From assembly GCF_029017505.1 (NCBI RefSeq), contig NZ_JAQGEI010000007.1:1-64000 (forward strand): a stretch of DNA of 64,000 nt. The letters run 5' to 3'. Positions within the stretch are counted from its first letter, which is position 1. Each line of letters opens with the position of its first letter. Source of the DNA: Sedimenticola hydrogenitrophicus. GTDB lineage: Bacteria; Pseudomonadota; Gammaproteobacteria; Chromatiales; Chromatiaceae. The notes beneath the pieces were generated by a model that was given only the letters and a program-made list of their open reading frames with translations, was not told the DNA's origin and ran no database searches. Below are positions 50,219-59,938 of this stretch, piece by piece. Made by a program: the position numbers and the translations under genes.

Positions 50219-50319
50219 GGATCTGACTGCTTGATTGGCGGGTGTCCGCGGCCATGGATGGCCGCGGCAAGCCCCCAGGGATGGGTTTACGGCGTCCCGG
50301 TAAGCAAGCAGTCAGATCC
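50219..50319. repeat. Two-layer palindrome with 15-bp perfect ends
   Basis: GGATCTGACTGCTTG (50219-50233) and its exact complement (50305-50319) enclose a second perfect palindrome, CCGCGGCCAT/ATGGCCGCGG, at 50246-50267. It lies in the 308-base gap 50101-50408. No other copy was seen in this window, and there is no gene in the gap. Confidence 0.75.
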
Positions 50320-50408
50320 TCGTCCCGCTCAGCGTTAAGATGATGTCGTCCTGGGTCCGACCCGGCCGGAATCGCGGCAGGGGCGCTTGCTCCCAGCACG
50401 GCGCGATA

Positions 50409-51722
50409 TCAGCCTTCCAGCGTCTCCATGCGGATGCGCATCACCGGACCGGTCACCGAGGGCAACGCCTCGATCCGGGCGATCGCCTCGTTCATCCGCC
50501 GCTCCAGCACCTCGTGGGTCAGCATGATGAGGGAGACCTGGGGATCCCCTTCCGCCGGCTCTTTCTGCTTGATCGCCTCAATGCTGATACCACAATCCGC
50601 CAGGATGCGGGTGATCTCGGCCATCACGCCCAGTTTATCCGCCACCTGCATGCGCAGGTAATAAGAGGTCTCCACATCCGCCATGCCGAGGATCGGCAGA
50701 TCGGAGAGCTTGTTGGGCTGGAACGCCAGATGAGGCACCCGGTTCTCCGGGTCGGTGGTCAGGGCGCGCACCACATCCACCACATCCGCCACCACCGCGG
50801 AGGCGGTCGGCTCGGCGCCGGCGCCGGCGCCGTAGTATAGGGTCGGACCCACGGCGTCGCCCTTGACCAGCACCGCGTTCATCACCCCGTCCACGTTGGC
50901 GATCAGCCGCCGCTCGGGGATCAGCGTGGGATGCACCCGCATCTCGATGCCCTTATCCGTCTTGCGGGCGATGCCCAGGTGCTTGATCCGGTAACCCAGC
51001 TCGCCGGCGAAGGCCACGTCCTGGCGCTCGATGCGGGTGATCCCCTCGGTGTAGGTCTTGTCGAACTGCAGCGGGATACCGAAGGCGATGGAGCTGAGGA
51101 TGGTCAGCTTGTGGGCGGCATCGATCCCCTCCACGTCGAAGGTGGGATCGGCCTCGGCATAACCGAGCGCCTGGGCCTCGGCCAGCACATCCTCAAAATC
51201 CCGGCCCTTGTCGCGCATCTCGCTGAGGATAAAGTTGCCGGTGCCGTTGATGATGCCCGCCAGCCATTCGATCCGGTTGGCCGCCAGCCCCTCGCGGATC
51301 GCCTTGATAATGGGGATGCCGCCGGCCACGGCCGCCTCGAAGGCCACGGTGACCCCCTTGGCCTGGGCGGCGGCGAAGATCTCGTTGCCGTGCATGGCGA
51401 TCAGCGCCTTGTTGGCGGTGACCACGTGCTTGCCGTTTTCGATCGCCTGCAGCACCAGTTCCCGGGCCGGGGAGTAGCCGCCGATCAGTTCGATGACGAT
51501 CTCGATCTCGGGATTATTGACCACGGCGAAGGCGTCATCGGTCACCTCGATCTGTTCCAGGCCGCTGATCGCCTCGGCGTTGTATTCGCGCGCCGCCGCC
51601 TGGGTGATGCGGATACCCCGGCCTGCGCGACGGGCAATCTCCGCCGCATTGCGGGTCAGCACATTGACCGTGCCGCCACCGACCGTACCCAGACCCAATA
51701 ATCCTACCTTGACCGCTTCCAA
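50409..51722 (-). CDS. hom: Homoserine dehydrogenase
   Basis: A 437-residue enzyme that reduces aspartate semialdehyde to homoserine in the threonine/methionine route. The NAD(P) site is G-L-L-G-L-G-T-V-G-G-G. The catalytic region shows E-A-A-V-A-G-G-I-P-I-I, G-I-I-N-G-T-G-N-F-I and E-A-D-P-T-F-D-V-E-G-I-D-A-A-H-K. A C-terminal ACT domain (Y-Y-L-R-M-Q-V-A-D-K-L-G-V) gives feedback control. The start is TTG, supported by GGGAGAGAG upstream. The thrC gene that often follows is absent here. alaC lies upstream on the same strand. Confidence 0.96.
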   Translation of the reverse strand: MEAVKVGLLGLGTVGGGTVNVLTRNAAEIARRAGRGIRITQAAAREYNAEAISGLEQIEVTDDAFAVVNNPEIEIVIELIGGYSPARELVLQAIENGKHVVTANKALIAMHGNEIFAAAQAKGVTVAFEAAVAGGIPIIKAIREGLAANRIEWLAGIINGTGNFILSEMRDKGRDFEDVLAEAQALGYAEADPTFDVEGIDAAHKLTILSSIAFGIPLQFDKTYTEGITRIERQDVAFAGELGYRIKHLGIARKTDKGIEMRVHPTLIPERRLIANVDGVMNAVLVKGDAVGPTLYYGAGAGAEPTASAVVADVVDVVRALTTDPENRVPHLAFQPNKLSDLPILGMADVETSYYLRMQVADKLGVMAEITRILADCGISIEAIKQKEPAEGDPQVSLIMLTHEVLERRMNEAIARIEALPSVTGPVMRIRMETLEG

Positions 51723-51776
51723 ACTCTCTCTCCCACAATGCTGTTTACTTCAGGGCATACCATGCCCGGAAAATGC

Positions 51777-52985
51777 CTATTCTACCGCTAGTTTGGCGTC
51801 CTTGCGGATCATCTCGCGGATGCCGCGGATCGCCTGCCGGGTACGGTGCTCGTTCTCGATCAGGCCGAAGCGCACATAGTCATCCCCATGCTGGCCGAAA
51901 CCGATGCCCGGGGCCACCGCCACCTTGGCATCCTTCAACAGTTTTTTCGAGAACTCCAGCGAGCCCATGGCCAGGTACTGCTCGGGTATCCTGGCCCAGA
52001 CGAACATGGTCGCCTTGGGTCGCTCCACCGGCCAGCCGGCGGTGTTCAGGCCGTCGCACAGCACGTCGCGGCGGCGCTGATACATGTCGCGGATCTCGCG
52101 AACACACTCCTGCGGCCCTTCCAGGGCCTGGATGGCCGCCACCTGGATCGGCGTGAACATGCCGTAATCCAGATAGGACTTCATGCGCGCCAGGGCCGCC
52201 ACCAGCACCTGGTTGCCGCACATGAAGCCGACCCGCCAGCCGGGCATGTTGTAACTTTTGGAGAGGGAGAAGAACTCGACGGCGATATCCTCCGCGCCCT
52301 TCACCTGCAGGATCGAGGGGGCCACGTAGCCGTCGAAGGCGATATCGGCATAGGCCAGGTCATGCACCACCCAGATGTTGTTCTGGCGGGCGATCTCGAT
52401 CACCTTCTCGAAGAAGTCCAGCTCGACGCACTGGCCGGTGGGGTTGCCCGGGAAATTGAGCACCAGCATCTTCGGCTTGGGCCAGGAGTCGACGATCGCC
52501 TCCTCCAGCTTGTCGAAGAAATCCACTTCCGGCACCAGCGGCACGTGGCGGATATCCGCCCCGGCGATCACGAAACCATAGGGATGGATCGGATAGGCGG
52601 GATTGGGCACCAGCACCGAATCGCCCGGCCCCAGACAGGCCAGCGACAGATGCGCCAGGCCCTCTTTCGAGCCGATGGTGACGATGGCCTGGGTCTCCGG
52701 ATCCAGCTCCACATCGTAGCGCTCCTTGTACCACTTGGTGATGGCGCGACGCAGCCGGGGGATACCCCGCGACATGGAGTAGCGATGGGTGTCCTTGCGC
52801 TGCGCCGCCTCCACCAGTTTATCCACGATATGCTGGGGAGTGGGCTGATCGGGATTGCCCATGCCGAAGTCGATTATATCCTCGCCCCGCGCTCGCGCCG
52901 CGGCTTTCAAATCGTTGACGATATTGAAAACATAGGGCGGCAGGCGCTTGATTCTAGGGAACTCTTCCATCTCGGGCGTTGACAC
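51777..52985 (-). CDS. alaC: Alanine-synthesising aminotransferase (AlaC-like)
   Basis: A 402-residue class I/II aminotransferase using pyridoxal phosphate, likely glutamate-pyruvate. Visible are [11 protein letters not shown] near the start, N-F-P-G-N-P-T-G-Q and the PLP Lys in [17 protein letters not shown]. The start at 52985 is GTG with AGAGG close before it; ATG at 52970 is a weaker option. It lies 54 bases ahead of hom, a pairing seen in many gammaproteobacteria. Confidence 0.94.
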   Translation of the reverse strand: MSTPEMEEFPRIKRLPPYVFNIVNDLKAAARARGEDIIDFGMGNPDQPTPQHIVDKLVEAAQRKDTHRYSMSRGIPRLRRAITKWYKERYDVELDPETQAIVTIGSKEGLAHLSLACLGPGDSVLVPNPAYPIHPYGFVIAGADIRHVPLVPEVDFFDKLEEAIVDSWPKPKMLVLNFPGNPTGQCVELDFFEKVIEIARQNNIWVVHDLAYADIAFDGYVAPSILQVKGAEDIAVEFFSLSKSYNMPGWRVGFMCGNQVLVAALARMKSYLDYGMFTPIQVAAIQALEGPQECVREIRDMYQRRRDVLCDGLNTAGWPVERPKATMFVWARIPEQYLAMGSLEFSKKLLKDAKVAVAPGIGFGQHGDDYVRFGLIENEHRTRQAIRGIREMIRKDAKLAVE

Positions 52986-53108
52986 AGGGGACCTCTTGAC
53001 TGCACTGATTCAGTGGCTGGAAAAAAGGGTTTAACGTAACCGAGCGGTTACAGCCATGTCAATGTAAAAACCCGGTATCAAACGGCGCACGTGATCCCGC
53101 CCCGGCTC

Positions 53109-53210
53109 CCAGGGTGGGTCAGGCGCACCTTGCGCAGGGGATGGACATTTGCATTGTGCCGGGCGGGCGCCGTAACCCACCGTTGGCGTCGAGGAAATGG
53201 TGGGTTACGA
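53109..53210. repeat. Partial copy of the 165-base element
   Basis: CAGGGTGGGTCAGGCGCACC and onward matches the first 100 bases of the element at 44164, including GCGCAGGGGATGG and GCCGTAACCCACCG, then breaks off after TGGTGGGTTACG. It lies in the gap between the divergent alaC and the Mth938-like gene. Confidence 0.8.
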
Positions 53211-53280
53211 GTGGAAGGGGTCGGACGGGCGATCGGGATTCTCTTTGCAGGGAGTGGCGCGGACTGCTATCTTTGCCCGC

Positions 53281-53652
53281 ATGAAATTCTCTGTTGCAGA
53301 CCAGTCGAACGGCAATACCATTCACGCCTACACGGATGAGAGTGTGGTGGTACGTGGCGTCACCTTTTCCAGCAGCCTGGTGATCATGCCCGACCGCATC
53401 ATCTCCGACTGGCGCCCGGACTCCTTTCAGGCGTTGGACGAGGCCGACTTTGCCGCCCTCCTGGAGCTACGCCCCGACCTGGTGGTGCTGGGGACCGGCC
53501 AGCAGCAGCGCTTCCCGGACCCGCGCCTCTATCGCGCGCTGATCGAGGCCGGCATCGGCATCGAGATCATGACCACGCCGGCGGCCTGCCGCACCTATAA
53601 CATCCTGACCTCGGAGGGCCGGCGAGTGATCGGTGCCCTGCTGTTCAGTTAG
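53281..53652 (+). CDS. Mth938-like domain protein (NDUFAF3/AAMDC family)
   Basis: A 123-residue single-domain protein. The motif L-V-V-L-G-T-G-Q-Q-Q-R-F-P and G-I-E-I-M-T-T-P-A-A-C-R-T-Y-N-I-L are the family signatures. The mitochondrial relative NDUFAF3 helps complex I assembly; the bacterial role is uncertain. The frame is open upstream, but the start at 53281 gives the normal length. Two genes of acyl or carbonyl metabolism follow. Confidence 0.88.
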   Translation: MKFSVADQSNGNTIHAYTDESVVVRGVTFSSSLVIMPDRIISDWRPDSFQALDEADFAALLELRPDLVVLGTGQQQRFPDPRLYRALIEAGIGIEIMTTPAACRTYNILTSEGRRVIGALLFS

Positions 53653-53706
53653 ACCTTGAGCTCCGGCAACTCCGCGCGCGTCCCTTTACGACTGACTGGA
53701 ACCACG

Positions 53707-54318
53707 ATGCAATCCATCCTTTTTGAGCAGCGTCCGATCACCCCGTCCAAGGTGGTCTGTATCGGCAGAAACTATGTCGATCACGCGAAAGAGTTGAACA
53801 ATGAAGTCCCCTCCTCGCCGGTCATCTTCATCAAGCCCAACTCCGCCATCAGCAACGAACTGTATGCCGGCACGCTACAACCCCTCCATTACGAGGGCGA
53901 GATCGCCCTGCTGATCATGGACGGCGCCATTGCCGGGGTCGGCTTCGGCCTCGACCTCACCAACCGGGAGATCCAGACCGAGCTGAAAGCCAGGGGACTG
54001 CCCTGGGAGCGGGCCAAGGCGTTTGACCGGGCCGCCGTGTTCAGTGATTTTGTCCGGCTGGCGGACCCGGTTGAGTCACTGCGGCTGGAACTGCGCATCA
54101 ACGACAGCCTGGCCCAGCAGGGCGGCTATGAGCTGATGATCTTCAAGCCGGATTTTCTGCTCGAGGAGATCGCCCGCACCTTCACCCTGGAGGACGGCGA
54201 TATCATCCTCACCGGCACCCCCAAGGGGGTCGGCACCTTCAACCGGGGGGACCGGTTCATTGGCACCATCCTCTCCGGCGACAAGACGCTGGTCTCGCGG
54301 GCGTGGACCGCGCTGTAG
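53707..54318 (+). CDS. Fumarylacetoacetate hydrolase-family protein (YcgM-like)
   Basis: A 203-residue metal-dependent hydrolase or acylpyruvase of the FAH family. The opening V-V-C-I-G-R-N-Y-V-D-H-A-K-E-L, F-I-K-P-N-S-A-I and the metal ligands H-Y-E-G-E-I-A-L-L-I are visible, together with I-I-L-T-G-T-P-K-G-V-G near the end. The start at 53707 gives the usual length. It lies 54 bases after the Mth938-like gene and is followed by two thioesterases. Confidence 0.91.
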   Translation: MQSILFEQRPITPSKVVCIGRNYVDHAKELNNEVPSSPVIFIKPNSAISNELYAGTLQPLHYEGEIALLIMDGAIAGVGFGLDLTNREIQTELKARGLPWERAKAFDRAAVFSDFVRLADPVESLRLELRINDSLAQQGGYELMIFKPDFLLEEIARTFTLEDGDIILTGTPKGVGTFNRGDRFIGTILSGDKTLVSRAWTAL

Positions 54319-54344
54319 GAAACCACGAGAGGAACCCACGGGAC

Positions 54345-54806
54345 ATGTCCGCCGACGAAACAACACGCTATCCGCTGGACACCATCCGCACGATCCTGGA
54401 GCGGCTGCCGCATGTCGAGGCGCTGGGCATGACGGCCATCGAAATGCACCGGGGTTCCTGCCTGTTCGAGGTGCAATACGCCCCCCACCTGGTGGGCAAC
54501 CTGGAAACCGGCGTAATCCATGGCGGCGTCATCACCACCCTGATGGACAGCGCCGGGGGCGCCGCCGCCTTTTCCGTGGTCCCCGCCGGCGCCTCGGTCG
54601 CCACCCTGGACCTGCGCATCGATTACCTGAAACAGGCAGAGCCGGGAAAGGCCATCCGCGGCCACGCCGAGTGCTACCGCCAGACCCGGCATGTGGTGTT
54701 TGTGAAGGGACACGCCTATCAGGACTCGACGGATGATCCGATCGCCCATTTTGTCGCCAGCTTCATGGTTGGCTCGGTAGGATTCGCACCCGATGCACAG
54801 CAGTGA
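54345..54806 (+). CDS. PaaI-type hotdog thioesterase 1
   Basis: A 153-residue hotdog-fold acyl-CoA thioesterase. The motif G-V-I-H-G-G-V-I-T-T-L-M-D-S-A-G-G has the HGG and Asp typical of PaaI enzymes, and A-T-L-D-L-R-I-D-Y-L-K follows. AGAGGAA lies before the start. It overlaps the second thioesterase by 14 bases, so both are made together. The substrate is unknown. Confidence 0.9.
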   Translation: MSADETTRYPLDTIRTILERLPHVEALGMTAIEMHRGSCLFEVQYAPHLVGNLETGVIHGGVITTLMDSAGGAAAFSVVPAGASVATLDLRIDYLKQAEPGKAIRGHAECYRQTRHVVFVKGHAYQDSTDDPIAHFVASFMVGSVGFAPDAQQ

Positions 54807-55242
54807 TACTTCGCTATTTGAAAAAATCATGCACCTGAAAGCGGCCGGCGAGTTCGCCGCCATCAGCGCGCTGATCCCCTACAGCGCCTTCGTCGGTCTG
54901 GAACTGGTCTCGGATGAAGGGGGCCTGCTCACTATCCTGCGCGGCAAGCCAAGCAATATCGGCAATACCACCATCCCGGCGGTCCATGGCGGCGTGGTCG
55001 GGGCCATGCTGGAGCACGCCGGGGTGATGCACATCATCCATGAGTGCGACATCGCCCGCTTCCCCAGGATCATCAATATCTCTGTGGATTACCTGCGCCC
55101 CTGCATCGGCAACCGGGATACCTTTGCCCGGGGTTACCTGATCAAGCAGGGCCGCAGTGTGTCGAATGTGCGGGTGGAGGCATGGCAGGACAACCCGCAG
55201 CGACCGGTGGCCGCCGCCCATGCGCATTTCATGATGGGTTGA
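54793..55242 (+). CDS. PaaI-type hotdog thioesterase 2
   Basis: A 149-residue paralogue of the preceding thioesterase. It has P-A-V-H-G-G-V-V-G-A-M-L-E-H-A-G in which Glu replaces the usual catalytic Asp, then I-I-N-I-S-V-D-Y-L-R-P. Both Asp and Glu occur in hotdog enzymes. The start overlaps the first gene. The pair may form a mixed oligomer, which is inference. Confidence 0.88.
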   Translation: MHSSDTSLFEKIMHLKAAGEFAAISALIPYSAFVGLELVSDEGGLLTILRGKPSNIGNTTIPAVHGGVVGAMLEHAGVMHIIHECDIARFPRIINISVDYLRPCIGNRDTFARGYLIKQGRSVSNVRVEAWQDNPQRPVAAAHAHFMMG

Positions 55243-55272
55243 AGTTGACACTCCGGCAAAGACCGTAGGTCC

Positions 55273-55620
55273 GTAGGTTGGGTTAGCGGCGCACAGGCAC
55301 CGCGCATCCAGGCCACGACAAGGCAGAGCGCCGCGTAACCCAACGCATCCGCGGTCGTCAAACGGTGGGTTACGGTGCGCGCACGGGGCACGGCAATATG
55401 CATTCCCACGCAGAGCGTGGGAACGAGGAATGGGGTGAGATTTATTGCGCCAGGGTGGGGCCGATCGTGTAGGTTGGGGTGAGCTTGCGAACGCCAACAT
55501 GAGCGATGGACAGAACCGCCGTTTGTTGGGGTTCGTTCCGGTCATCACCAATCTGTGGTCGCTTTTGGCATTGGGTGTGGCTGTCGGTTACGCGGGGCCG
55601 ATCTGGTCACCCCAACCTAC
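55273..55620. repeat. Two palindromic elements in the 410-base gap before purF
   Basis: 55273-55398 is an inverted partial copy of the element at 44164, from GTAGGTTGGGTTAGCGGCGC to GGTGGGTTACGGTGCGCGC, its tail replaced by TTCCCACGCAGAGCGTGGGAA, another small palindrome. 55469-55620 is a different element with ends GTAGGTTGGGGTGAG and CACCCCAACCTAC. No gene is seen in 55243-55652. Confidence 0.8.
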
Positions 55621-55652
55621 TCGCTATTCCGCCCGCCGCGTCCGTAAAGGTG

Positions 55653-57167
55653 TTACTGGTTGTTGTGCAACCCGATCACCACATCGGACGACGAGTTTTC
55701 ACCCTGTTTGGCCGAGTCGCTGCGAATCAGCTCCAGCTGTTCCAGGTACTGGGGACTGACATCGCCGGTGACGTACTGGCCGTCAAATACCGCCGTGTCG
55801 AACCGCTTTACCACGGACTTGTCCTCTTTCTTGACGGCGGAGATGAGATCCTCGATATCCTGGAAGATCAGCCGGTCGGCGCCGATAATCTCCTGCACCT
55901 CCTCCACGCTGCGGTTGAAGGCCACCAGTTCGTGGGCCGAGGGCATGTCGATGCCGTAGACATTGGGGTGTTTCACCGGTGGCGCGGCGGAGGCGAAGTA
56001 GACCTTGGCGGCACCGGCCTCGCGGGCCAATTGCACGATCTGCTGTGAAGTGGTGCCGCGCACGATGGAGTCATCCACCAGCAGCACCCGCTTGCCCTTG
56101 AACTCCGAATCGATGGCGTTGAGTTTCTGCTTGACCGATTTCCTGCGCACCTGCTGCCCCGGCATGATAAAGGTGCGGCCGATATAGCGATTCTTGATAA
56201 AGCCCTCGGCATACTCCACCCCCAGCGCGGTGGCCAGGGCCAGCGCCGCGGTGCGGCTGGTATCCGGTATCGGAATCACCACGTCGATATCGTGATCGGG
56301 CCAGACCCGTTTGATCTTGCCGGCCAGCTTGGTGCCCATGCGCGAGCGCGCCTTGTGGACGAAGATGTTGTCGATAATGGAGTCGGGACGGGCGAAGTAG
56401 ACAAACTCGAAAATGCACGGGGTGTGCTCGGTATGGGCGGCGCAGACGCAGCTGTGCAGCTTGCCGTTCAGGTCGATGAAGATCGCCTCGCCCGGGGCCA
56501 AGTCGCGCACCAGTTCGAAATCCTGGGAGTCCAGCGCCACGCTCTCCGAGGCGATCATGTATTCGGTGCCCTGGTCGGTCTCACGCTTGCCGAAGATGAT
56601 GGGGCGTATACCGTGGGGATCGCGGAACGCGACCATACCGTAGCCGATGATCATGGCGACGGCGGCATAACCACCGCGCGAGCGCCGGTGCACCGCGGCA
56701 ACCGCCTTGAATACATCCTTCTCGTCGATGCGCAGTTTGCCCAGGCTGTGCAGTTCATGGGCAAACACATTCAGCAGCACCTCGGAATCCGAAGAGGTAT
56801 TGATGTGGCGCAGATCCTCGCGGTAGAGGTCCCCTTTCAGTTCATCGGCGTTGGTCAGGTTGCCGTTATGCGCCAGGGTGATGCCGTAGGGGGAGTTGAC
56901 ATAGAAGGGTTGCGCCTCGGCCGAGGAGGAGCTGCCGGCGGTGGGATAGCGCACATGGCCAATCCCTATGTTCCCCTTGAGGTTGATCATGTGTTCGGTC
57001 CTGAACACATCCCGCGCCAGACCGTTGTCCTTGCGCAGATGGAGTTTCCGTCCATCCATGGTGACGATTCCCGCCGCATCCTGCCCGCGATGCTGCAACA
57101 CCAGCAGCGCCTCGTAGATCGCCTGATTTACCGGGCCGTAGCCAAAGATTCCGACAATACCGCACAT
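55653..57167 (-). CDS. purF: Amidophosphoribosyltransferase
   Basis: A 504-residue enzyme that starts purine synthesis by joining an amine from glutamine to phosphoribosyl pyrophosphate. After removal of Met, Cys2 of M-C-G-I-V-G-I-F-G is the glutaminase nucleophile. The phosphoribosyl site is [14 protein letters not shown]. Length and N-terminus are standard. It is the last gene of the run from truA to purF and follows cvpA by 31 bases. Confidence 0.97.
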   Translation of the reverse strand: MCGIVGIFGYGPVNQAIYEALLVLQHRGQDAAGIVTMDGRKLHLRKDNGLARDVFRTEHMINLKGNIGIGHVRYPTAGSSSSAEAQPFYVNSPYGITLAHNGNLTNADELKGDLYREDLRHINTSSDSEVLLNVFAHELHSLGKLRIDEKDVFKAVAAVHRRSRGGYAAVAMIIGYGMVAFRDPHGIRPIIFGKRETDQGTEYMIASESVALDSQDFELVRDLAPGEAIFIDLNGKLHSCVCAAHTEHTPCIFEFVYFARPDSIIDNIFVHKARSRMGTKLAGKIKRVWPDHDIDVVIPIPDTSRTAALALATALGVEYAEGFIKNRYIGRTFIMPGQQVRRKSVKQKLNAIDSEFKGKRVLLVDDSIVRGTTSQQIVQLAREAGAAKVYFASAAPPVKHPNVYGIDMPSAHELVAFNRSVEEVQEIIGADRLIFQDIEDLISAVKKEDKSVVKRFDTAVFDGQYVTGDVSPQYLEQLELIRSDSAKQGENSSSDVVIGLHNNQ

Positions 57168-57198
57168 GATCTGCCTACCCTTGAGAGTCTTCTGATCG

Positions 57199-57687
57199 TT
57201 AAATAAATTTAAACTTTTCGCCGATATCCGCAGGTAGCAGCTGTTTCAACCAGACTGCAAGATCCTGGAAATATCCGATCAATTGTGACTCCTTCCACCA
57301 AGGATCGTTTGGAAAGGGGGTTAACCCTGCCAAAAGTACCAGTATTGCTACCAGTATAGCTCCCCGTGCTGCTCCAAACAGAATGCCAATGAGCCGGTCC
57401 GTCCCACTCAGGCCGGTCTTGTCGACCAGTTGGCCCACCAGAAAATTTACCAGCGCGCCCAGCATCAGGGTCGCTATGAAGAGAATAAGAAAGGCGGCCC
57501 CCAGCCGGACCGAGGGAACCGTGAACCAGTCCAGTTGCAGGGCCAGTTCACGAAAAAAGGTCCAGGCGACCCAGAAGGCGAGCACCCAGGCAGCCAGCGA
57601 CAGCGCTTCGCGCATGAAACCGCGGACCAGACTGATCACCGCCGACAGGCCGATAATGCCGATAATGACGTAATCAATCCAGACCAT
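57199..57687 (-). CDS. cvpA: CvpA family membrane protein
   Basis: A 162-residue inner-membrane protein with four helices, opening [22 protein letters not shown], then [18 protein letters not shown]. CvpA is needed for colicin V production in E. coli and is linked to envelope homeostasis. It stands just before purF, as in most gammaproteobacteria. Confidence 0.95.
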   Translation of the reverse strand: MVWIDYVIIGIIGLSAVISLVRGFMREALSLAAWVLAFWVAWTFFRELALQLDWFTVPSVRLGAAFLILFIATLMLGALVNFLVGQLVDKTGLSGTDRLIGILFGAARGAILVAILVLLAGLTPFPNDPWWKESQLIGYFQDLAVWLKQLLPADIGEKFKFI

Positions 57688-57826
57688 TCAGGACAGCGCA
57701 ACCGTGCTGGGAATAGACGTTAAATTCATAATCGGATTTTTGTCTTGGAAAACGCGAAATTTTAACAGAGGCATTCCGCCAGCAGAAGCGAATAATGCCA
57801 CAGCCGCTAATGAAATGGGGGTTAAC

Positions 57827-58462
57827 TCAGGGATAGGATCTCACCGTGCCCTTTAGATTCAACGGCTTGAGGTCTTTGTTCAGACTGACCAGCATCTTGT
57901 CGGCCAATTTACGATCGACCTCCGGCCCGACCTTGACCCGATAGACGGTCTTGCCGTCCACATCCGCCTGTTCCATGAACGCGGCGTATTTCATCTCGCG
58001 GATCTGCTGCACCAGCTTCTCGGCATTCTCCCGGCTGGAGAAGCTGCCGACCTGAATCACCCAGGCAGTCAGGCCGACCCGCGGCTCAACGGCGGGTGGC
58101 TCAACCGCCGGCGGCTCAACCGCCGGCGACTCAACGGCCGGCGACTGGGTTTCCGCCTGTTCGAGGTTATCGGCCGGGGCGGATGGCGCGGTTTTCTCCG
58201 TAACCGCCGGGGCCGGCGGCTGCTTCAGCGGCACGATCTGCGGGCGGTGCGAGGCCGGCGGGATGGCAAGTTGCTCGTCCTCGGAAGGGATCACCCGGGA
58301 GGAGAAGTCGCGCTCGGGTTTGGGTGGGATATTGGTCTTGTAGATGCCGGTCTCGATCACCGGTTCATCTTCCAGCAGCATCGGCACGAAGATCACCACC
58401 AGCGACACCAGTACCGTCGCCCCGACCAATCTTTTTTTCAATCTCTCATCCACGTCGCACAC
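57827..58462 (-). CDS. SPOR-domain protein (DedD-like)
   Basis: A 211-residue cell-division-type protein. One helix lies at about residues 12-29 (V-G-A-T-V-L-V-S-L-V-V-I-F-V-P-M-L-L), followed by a low-complexity proline-rich linker with several P-A-V-E-(P/S)-P repeats. The SPOR domain (residues about 130-211) starts A-W-V-I-Q-V-G-S-F-S-S-R-E-N-A and binds denuded peptidoglycan at the septum. It holds the position of dedD between folC and cvpA. Confidence 0.92.
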   Translation of the reverse strand: MCDVDERLKKRLVGATVLVSLVVIFVPMLLEDEPVIETGIYKTNIPPKPERDFSSRVIPSEDEQLAIPPASHRPQIVPLKQPPAPAVTEKTAPSAPADNLEQAETQSPAVESPAVEPPAVEPPAVEPRVGLTAWVIQVGSFSSRENAEKLVQQIREMKYAAFMEQADVDGKTVYRVKVGPEVDRKLADKMLVSLNKDLKPLNLKGTVRSYP

Positions 58463-58563
58463 CTTTTGCCGATTCCGAGGTTGCCCCCATTATAGGGATG
58501 GTTGCCGCCGCCATTCCAGACCTCAGGGGAGAATTGTCGCGCGGTATCCACCAGCCCCGGCGT

Positions 58564-59826
58564 TCAAACCAGCTTTGCCACGTCACCCACCGCATAGAAC
58601 GAGCCGAACACCACGATCCGATCCCCCTCCCCGGCAGCGGCGCGGGCGGCCGTAAAGGCGGCGGCGACATGCTCGAAGCGGTGCCGCCGGGACGCCTCGA
58701 CCCCCTGCTCCCCGAGCACCTGTTCCAGTTGCGCGACGGGTGCCGCCCGGCCGGCATCGATCTGAAACAGATACCACTCATCGATTCGCGGGGCGAGGAT
58801 CTTGACCACCTGATCGATCGCCTTGTCCGCCAGCATGGAGAATACGGCGAGGGTCCGGCCGTGGCAGAACATGTCCCCGAGATTGTCCGACAGCGCCCGC
58901 GCCGCCTGGGCATTATGGGCCACATCCAGGATCACCAGGGGATCGCGGCCGAGCACCTGGAAACGCCCCGGCAGTTGCGCCTCCTGCAGGCCGAAGCGTA
59001 CCGCCCGCTGATCCAGCGGCAGTTCGTCGCGCAGCAGTTCCAGCACCATCAGCGCGGCCGCGGCGTTCTGCAACTGGAAGGCACCGCGCATATTGGGCAG
59101 CGGCAGCGAATATCGCGGGTGCTCCGCCTGCAACCACTCCCAGCCCTGCTCCTGGCGGCGCCACTGGTAATCCTCTCCGGCCCGCAGCAGCCGGGCGCCC
59201 AACCGCTCCGCCGCCTCACCGATCGAGGCCGGCATGTCGCTGCCGGCATAGACCACCGGCCGGCCCTGACGCATGATACCGGCCTTCTCCCGCCCGATCT
59301 GTTCCCGGTTGTGGCCCAGCCAGTCGGTGTGGTCGATATCCACGGTGGTGATCAGGGCGACATCGGGATCGATGATATTGACCGCGTCCAACCGCCCCCC
59401 CAGACCCACCTCAAGCACCACCACATCCAGTGCGGCGGCGGCGAACAGATCCAGCGCCGCCAGGGTGCCGAATTCGAAATAGGTCAGCGGGGTGTCGCCG
59501 CGCGCCCGGTCAACACGCTCGAACGCCTCACAGATACTCCGGTCGGATTGCGGCTCGCCGTCGATCACGATGCGTTCGTTATAACGCACCAGATGGGGCG
59601 AGGTGTAGCAACCGACACGATAGCCGGCGGCGCGCAGTATCGCCTCCAGGAAGGCGACACAGGATCCCTTGCCGTTGGTCCCGGCCACAGTGATAACCTT
59701 GCAGCCGAGCGGCGCCGGGTGGAGTTGCCGCCAGACCTCGCCGACCCGCACCAGACCAAGCTCGATCTCTCTCGGGTACAGCGTGCTCTGCCAGTTCAGC
59801 CAGTCATCGAGGTTGTCAAAGCGCAT
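58564..59826 (-). CDS. folC: Dihydrofolate synthase / folylpolyglutamate synthase
   Basis: A 420-residue cytoplasmic ligase that adds glutamate to dihydropteroate and folates. The ATP loop is V-A-G-T-N-G-K-G-S-C-V-A, with Y-T-S-P-H-L-V-R-Y-N-E-R-I after it and D-V-A-H-N-A-Q-A-A in the C-terminal domain. It lies between accD and the SPOR-protein gene on the minus strand, the normal order for gammaproteobacteria. Confidence 0.96.
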   Translation of the reverse strand: MRFDNLDDWLNWQSTLYPREIELGLVRVGEVWRQLHPAPLGCKVITVAGTNGKGSCVAFLEAILRAAGYRVGCYTSPHLVRYNERIVIDGEPQSDRSICEAFERVDRARGDTPLTYFEFGTLAALDLFAAAALDVVVLEVGLGGRLDAVNIIDPDVALITTVDIDHTDWLGHNREQIGREKAGIMRQGRPVVYAGSDMPASIGEAAERLGARLLRAGEDYQWRRQEQGWEWLQAEHPRYSLPLPNMRGAFQLQNAAAALMVLELLRDELPLDQRAVRFGLQEAQLPGRFQVLGRDPLVILDVAHNAQAARALSDNLGDMFCHGRTLAVFSMLADKAIDQVVKILAPRIDEWYLFQIDAGRAAPVAQLEQVLGEQGVEASRRHRFEHVAAAFTAARAAAGEGDRIVVFGSFYAVGDVAKLV

Positions 59827-59882
59827 AGTGGTATCTGTCTGCTGGGATCGACTGGGTCGGAGTCATACCCGGACCGCCAGCC

Positions 59883-59916
59883 GTAGGTTGGAGTTCGCAG
59901 GCTCACCCCAACCTAC
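59883..59916. repeat. Short GTAGGTTGG...CCAACCTAC palindrome between accD and folC
   Basis: GTAGGTTGGAGTTCG and CACCCCAACCTAC form a 34-base hairpin unit in the 112-base gap between accD and folC. It has the same ends as the elements at 55273 and 55469 but hardly any interior, so it may be the smallest member of the GTAG-bounded family. Confidence 0.75.
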
Positions 59917-59938
59917 GGTCATGCGAAATCCGCGCCGT

